This document shows, piece after piece, positions 62,178-64,000 of a DNA stretch of 64,000 nucleotides (positions within the stretch are counted from its first letter, which is position 1; each line of letters starts with the position of its first letter). Made by a program: the position numbers and the translations under genes. The notes under the pieces were generated by a model. That model saw only the letters and a program-made list of their open reading frames with translations, searched no databases and was not told where the DNA came from. The stretch is from the NCBI GenBank assembly GCA_000720375.1, contig JOAA01000015.1:1-64000 (forward strand). Direction: 5' to 3'. The stretch is from Rhodococcus rhodnii. Its GTDB lineage: Bacteria > Actinomycetota > Actinomycetes > Mycobacteriales > Pseudonocardiaceae.

Positions 62178-63683
62178 TCAGTCGGAGGTGGGAAAGGACA
62201 ACAGCATCTCGTCGGTGAACACCTCGAGGCGGCCCCGGCCGTTGCGTTTCGCTTGGTACATGGCGACATCCGCGCGGCGCATCAGGTCGGCGGGGTCGGG
62301 CATGCCCGGTGTGCTCAACGCGATTCCGATGCTGGCGTTCACCCGCAGCTGCCGTCCGGCGATCGGCATCGGTTCGCCCAGGGTGCGCAGGATTCGTTCG
62401 GCGACTTTCGCCGCGTCGGCCGCGGTGGCCACGCCGTAGAGAAGCACCGCGAACTCGTCGCCGCCGAAGCGCGCGGCCACGTCTGTCGCGCGCAGCTGGG
62501 ACTTCAGGCGGCCTGCCGTGATGGTCAGCAGGTCGTCGCCTGCCGCGTGCCCGAGACTGTCGTTGACAGCTTTGAACCTGTCCAGGTCGAGGAACAGCAG
62601 CGCCACACGTTTCGCCTCGTGCTCGGCCGCTCCCAAGCGCTTGGTCAACTGTTCGAGGAACAGCCCTCGGCTGGCCAGCCCGGTCAGCGAGTCGTGGAAC
62701 GCCTGGTACATCCGGTCCACGGTGTTGGCATCGGTCAGCGCGAGGCTGACGTGCTCGGCGAACGCCCGCAGCGTTTGCACGTCCGACGCCGTGTACGCGC
62801 GGGTTTGCCGGTGCGAGCCGACCATCAGGCTTCCGGTGACCGTCCCGCTGTCGTGCACGGGTGCGGCCATGGAGGCACATAGGCGCCCGTCGGTCAGCTC
62901 GGCGATCAACGACGACGTCTCGGCGTATCCGTGCAGGACGACGACGTCATCGGTGAGCATGGCCTGGCCTGCCGATCCCGCCTCGGTCAACGGGATTGTC
63001 GGGCGCCTGCGCGCGACCTCGGTGCGCAGGCCGACGTGCGCGACCAGCTTGGTGTCCTCGCCTTCGGGCGATTCACGCAGCCACAGGCCGACGATCTCGT
63101 CGCCGAGCAGGTCCTGGGCCGCGCCGGTGATCATGTCGAGGATCTGCGCCAGCGGACGCCGCCGGGAGATCGCGCGCTGAATATCGAACAGGTGCTCCAC
63201 CAGGCGTTGCCGTTGCCGCAACGACTTCAGCAGCTCGGCGTTCTCCGCGGCCTGGCGCTCGCTGCGTTCCAGCGCGCGCAGCATCGTCAGGGTGAGCTCC
63301 AGCAGCCGCGCCATCCCGCGCACCAGCGACTGCTCCTGGATGCTGAATCCCTCGTCCCACCTGGCCAGCAACAGGCTGCCCGGATGCGTGCCGCCCCAGC
63401 GCGCCGAGACCGTCGGGCATTCGCCGACGCCGGGCACTTCAAGCTTGTCCTGTTCCCGGCGGGTCACCGCGACCAGGTCGTCCTCCGGCACCAGGCCTGC
63501 CGGGAAACCGACCGACGCGACCACCCGCTCACCGATCACGACCGCCGCCACCTCGGCCTCCAGAGCCTGGGCGGCACGCTCGACCGCACCGCGGACGGCG
63601 GACTCCTCGTCCGGGTAGGACGAGATCACGGCCAGCAGCTCGAGCAGCTGCTGACCCTGTAGCCATCCGTCTTCGTCGGTCAT
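62178..63683 (-). CDS. Diguanylate cyclase with GAF-type sensors
   Basis: From ATG 63683 (MTDEDGWLQGQQLLELL) the 501-residue protein has two GAF-like domains (about 15-150 and 175-320, separated by a coiled-coil-like stretch ALERSERQAAENAELLKSLRQRQRL) and a C-terminal GGDEF domain. The catalytic motif is GGDEF at 407-411; the inhibitory I-site RATD is at 398-401, five residues before it, so product inhibition is likely. It makes cyclic di-GMP, the ligand of BldD, whose gene is also in this window. The earlier start at 63848 runs through the next gene. Confidence 0.92.
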   Translation of the reverse strand: MTDEDGWLQGQQLLELLAVISSYPDEESAVRGAVERAAQALEAEVAAVVIGERVVASVGFPAGLVPEDDLVAVTRREQDKLEVPGVGECPTVSARWGGTHPGSLLLARWDEGFSIQEQSLVRGMARLLELTLTMLRALERSERQAAENAELLKSLRQRQRLVEHLFDIQRAISRRRPLAQILDMITGAAQDLLGDEIVGLWLRESPEGEDTKLVAHVGLRTEVARRRPTIPLTEAGSAGQAMLTDDVVVLHGYAETSSLIAELTDGRLCASMAAPVHDSGTVTGSLMVGSHRQTRAYTASDVQTLRAFAEHVSLALTDANTVDRMYQAFHDSLTGLASRGLFLEQLTKRLGAAEHEAKRVALLFLDLDRFKAVNDSLGHAAGDDLLTITAGRLKSQLRATDVAARFGGDEFAVLLYGVATAADAAKVAERILRTLGEPMPIAGRQLRVNASIGIALSTPGMPDPADLMRRADVAMYQAKRNGRGRLEVFTDEMLLSFPTSD

Positions 63684-63684
63684 C

Positions 63685-64000
63685 TCAACTGATAGCCAAC
63701 ACCGCGAGCGTCTGATTGTGGAAGCCGTCGATCCCACGGATCCGCGCGATCTCCCCGTACGTGTAGAAACCGGCGAACGGCGCCGTGCGCGCCCACTTCG
63801 CGATCCGCTCGTTCTCCCGTTTGATGCCTTCGTCGCCGAGCACGGCACGCAGCGCCGCGCAGCTGAACACCAGCAGGCCCGCCGGTTCGCGGTCGCCCAT
63901 GTCGGCCAGCACGTTCTCGCACACGGTGTCGGTCGCCGCGAGGATGGAGTCCTCGTCGCCGGTCATCGCCCATGTCAGCCCGCCGTGGTCGATCGCGGTC
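63685..64000 (-). CDS. FIST-domain protein, C-terminal part
   Basis: The frame reads in from the right edge (TAIDHGGLTWAMTGDED) and ends at 63685 with the FIST_C-type tail GLLVFSCAALRAVLGDEGIKRENERIAKWARTAPFAGFYTYGEIARIRGIDGFHNQTLAVLAI. FIST domains are thought to sense small ligands such as amino acids in signalling proteins. An internal ATG at 63966 is not the start, because the reading frame stays open and FIST-like further upstream. Its stop lies 1 bp from the GGDEF gene start, so sensor and cyclase are likely coexpressed. Confidence 0.8.
   Translation of the reverse strand, partial: TAIDHGGLTWAMTGDEDSILAATDTVCENVLADMGDREPAGLLVFSCAALRAVLGDEGIKRENERIAKWARTAPFAGFYTYGEIARIRGIDGFHNQTLAVLAIS

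Overview
The window is chromosomal DNA of a high-GC filamentous actinomycete, most likely of the order Pseudonocardiales. Evidence is the actinobacterial gene set (mihF, bldD, a ShbA-type sigma factor, a PriA lacking helicase motifs, an EF-P with a PGKGP loop), heavy use of GTG/TTG starts, long chains of 4-bp start/stop overlaps, and actinobacterial neighbourhoods such as aro-pepQ-efp-nusB-bldD-pyr and mihF-gmk-rpoZ-coaBC-metK-priA. Genus is inference only.

Layout. 1-0.7 kb: tail of an IS630-type transposase and a flavin/PNPOx-type protein. 0.8-3.2 kb: N-acetylglucosamine/glucose-type PTS (HPr and EIIC on minus, EIIB and EIIA on plus) around a perfect DasR-type dre palindrome. 3.2-6.5 kb: methyltransferase, prepilin peptidase, DUF222/HNH-like protein and a nucleotidyltransferase-like protein. 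6.5-10.8 kb: aroC-aroK-aroB-aroQ plus a tandem acetyltransferase. 10.9-15.8 kb: secreted beta-propeller lipoprotein, small membrane protein, pepQ, efp, nusB, bldD. 15.8-24.6 kb: pyrimidine operon pyrR-pyrB-pyrC-(membrane protein)-carA-carB-pyrF behind a PyrR-binding RNA hairpin. 24.7-30.9 kb: mihF, gmk, rpoZ, coaBC, metK, a tandem-repeat array, priA. 30.9-48.4 kb: accessory block between priA and def, with a sigma/membrane-partner pair, a GCS2-type ligase, an S4 protein, ShbA, a PucR-controlled transporter/ureohydrolase/ThDP-enzyme/aldehyde dehydrogenase operon, gamma-glutamyltransferase, a GH18 chitinase with dre-like repeats, a thiolase remnant, a GH28-like protein and an unknown protein. 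48.4-56.4 kb: def-fmt-rsmB, then rpe-ribE-ribBA-ribH. 56.7-60.1 kb: large secreted GH95 alpha-L-fucosidase. 60.4-64 kb: minus-strand hydrolase, NAD(P)-binding protein, GAF/GGDEF diguanylate cyclase and a FIST-type protein running off the edge.

How parts connect. The PTS and the chitinase share DasR-type operators, linking chitin breakdown to amino-sugar uptake. BldD is a c-di-GMP-responsive developmental repressor and the GGDEF protein could help supply that ligand. The PucR operon fits the lower part of the arginine transaminase pathway (2-ketoarginine to GABA plus urea).

The least ordinary signal is a short AT-rich word, core TATC(C/T)GAT, that forms a tandem array after metK and recurs inside many unrelated coding regions, where it forces rare codons and in three proteins yields the same residues Ser-Asp-Thr-Lys.
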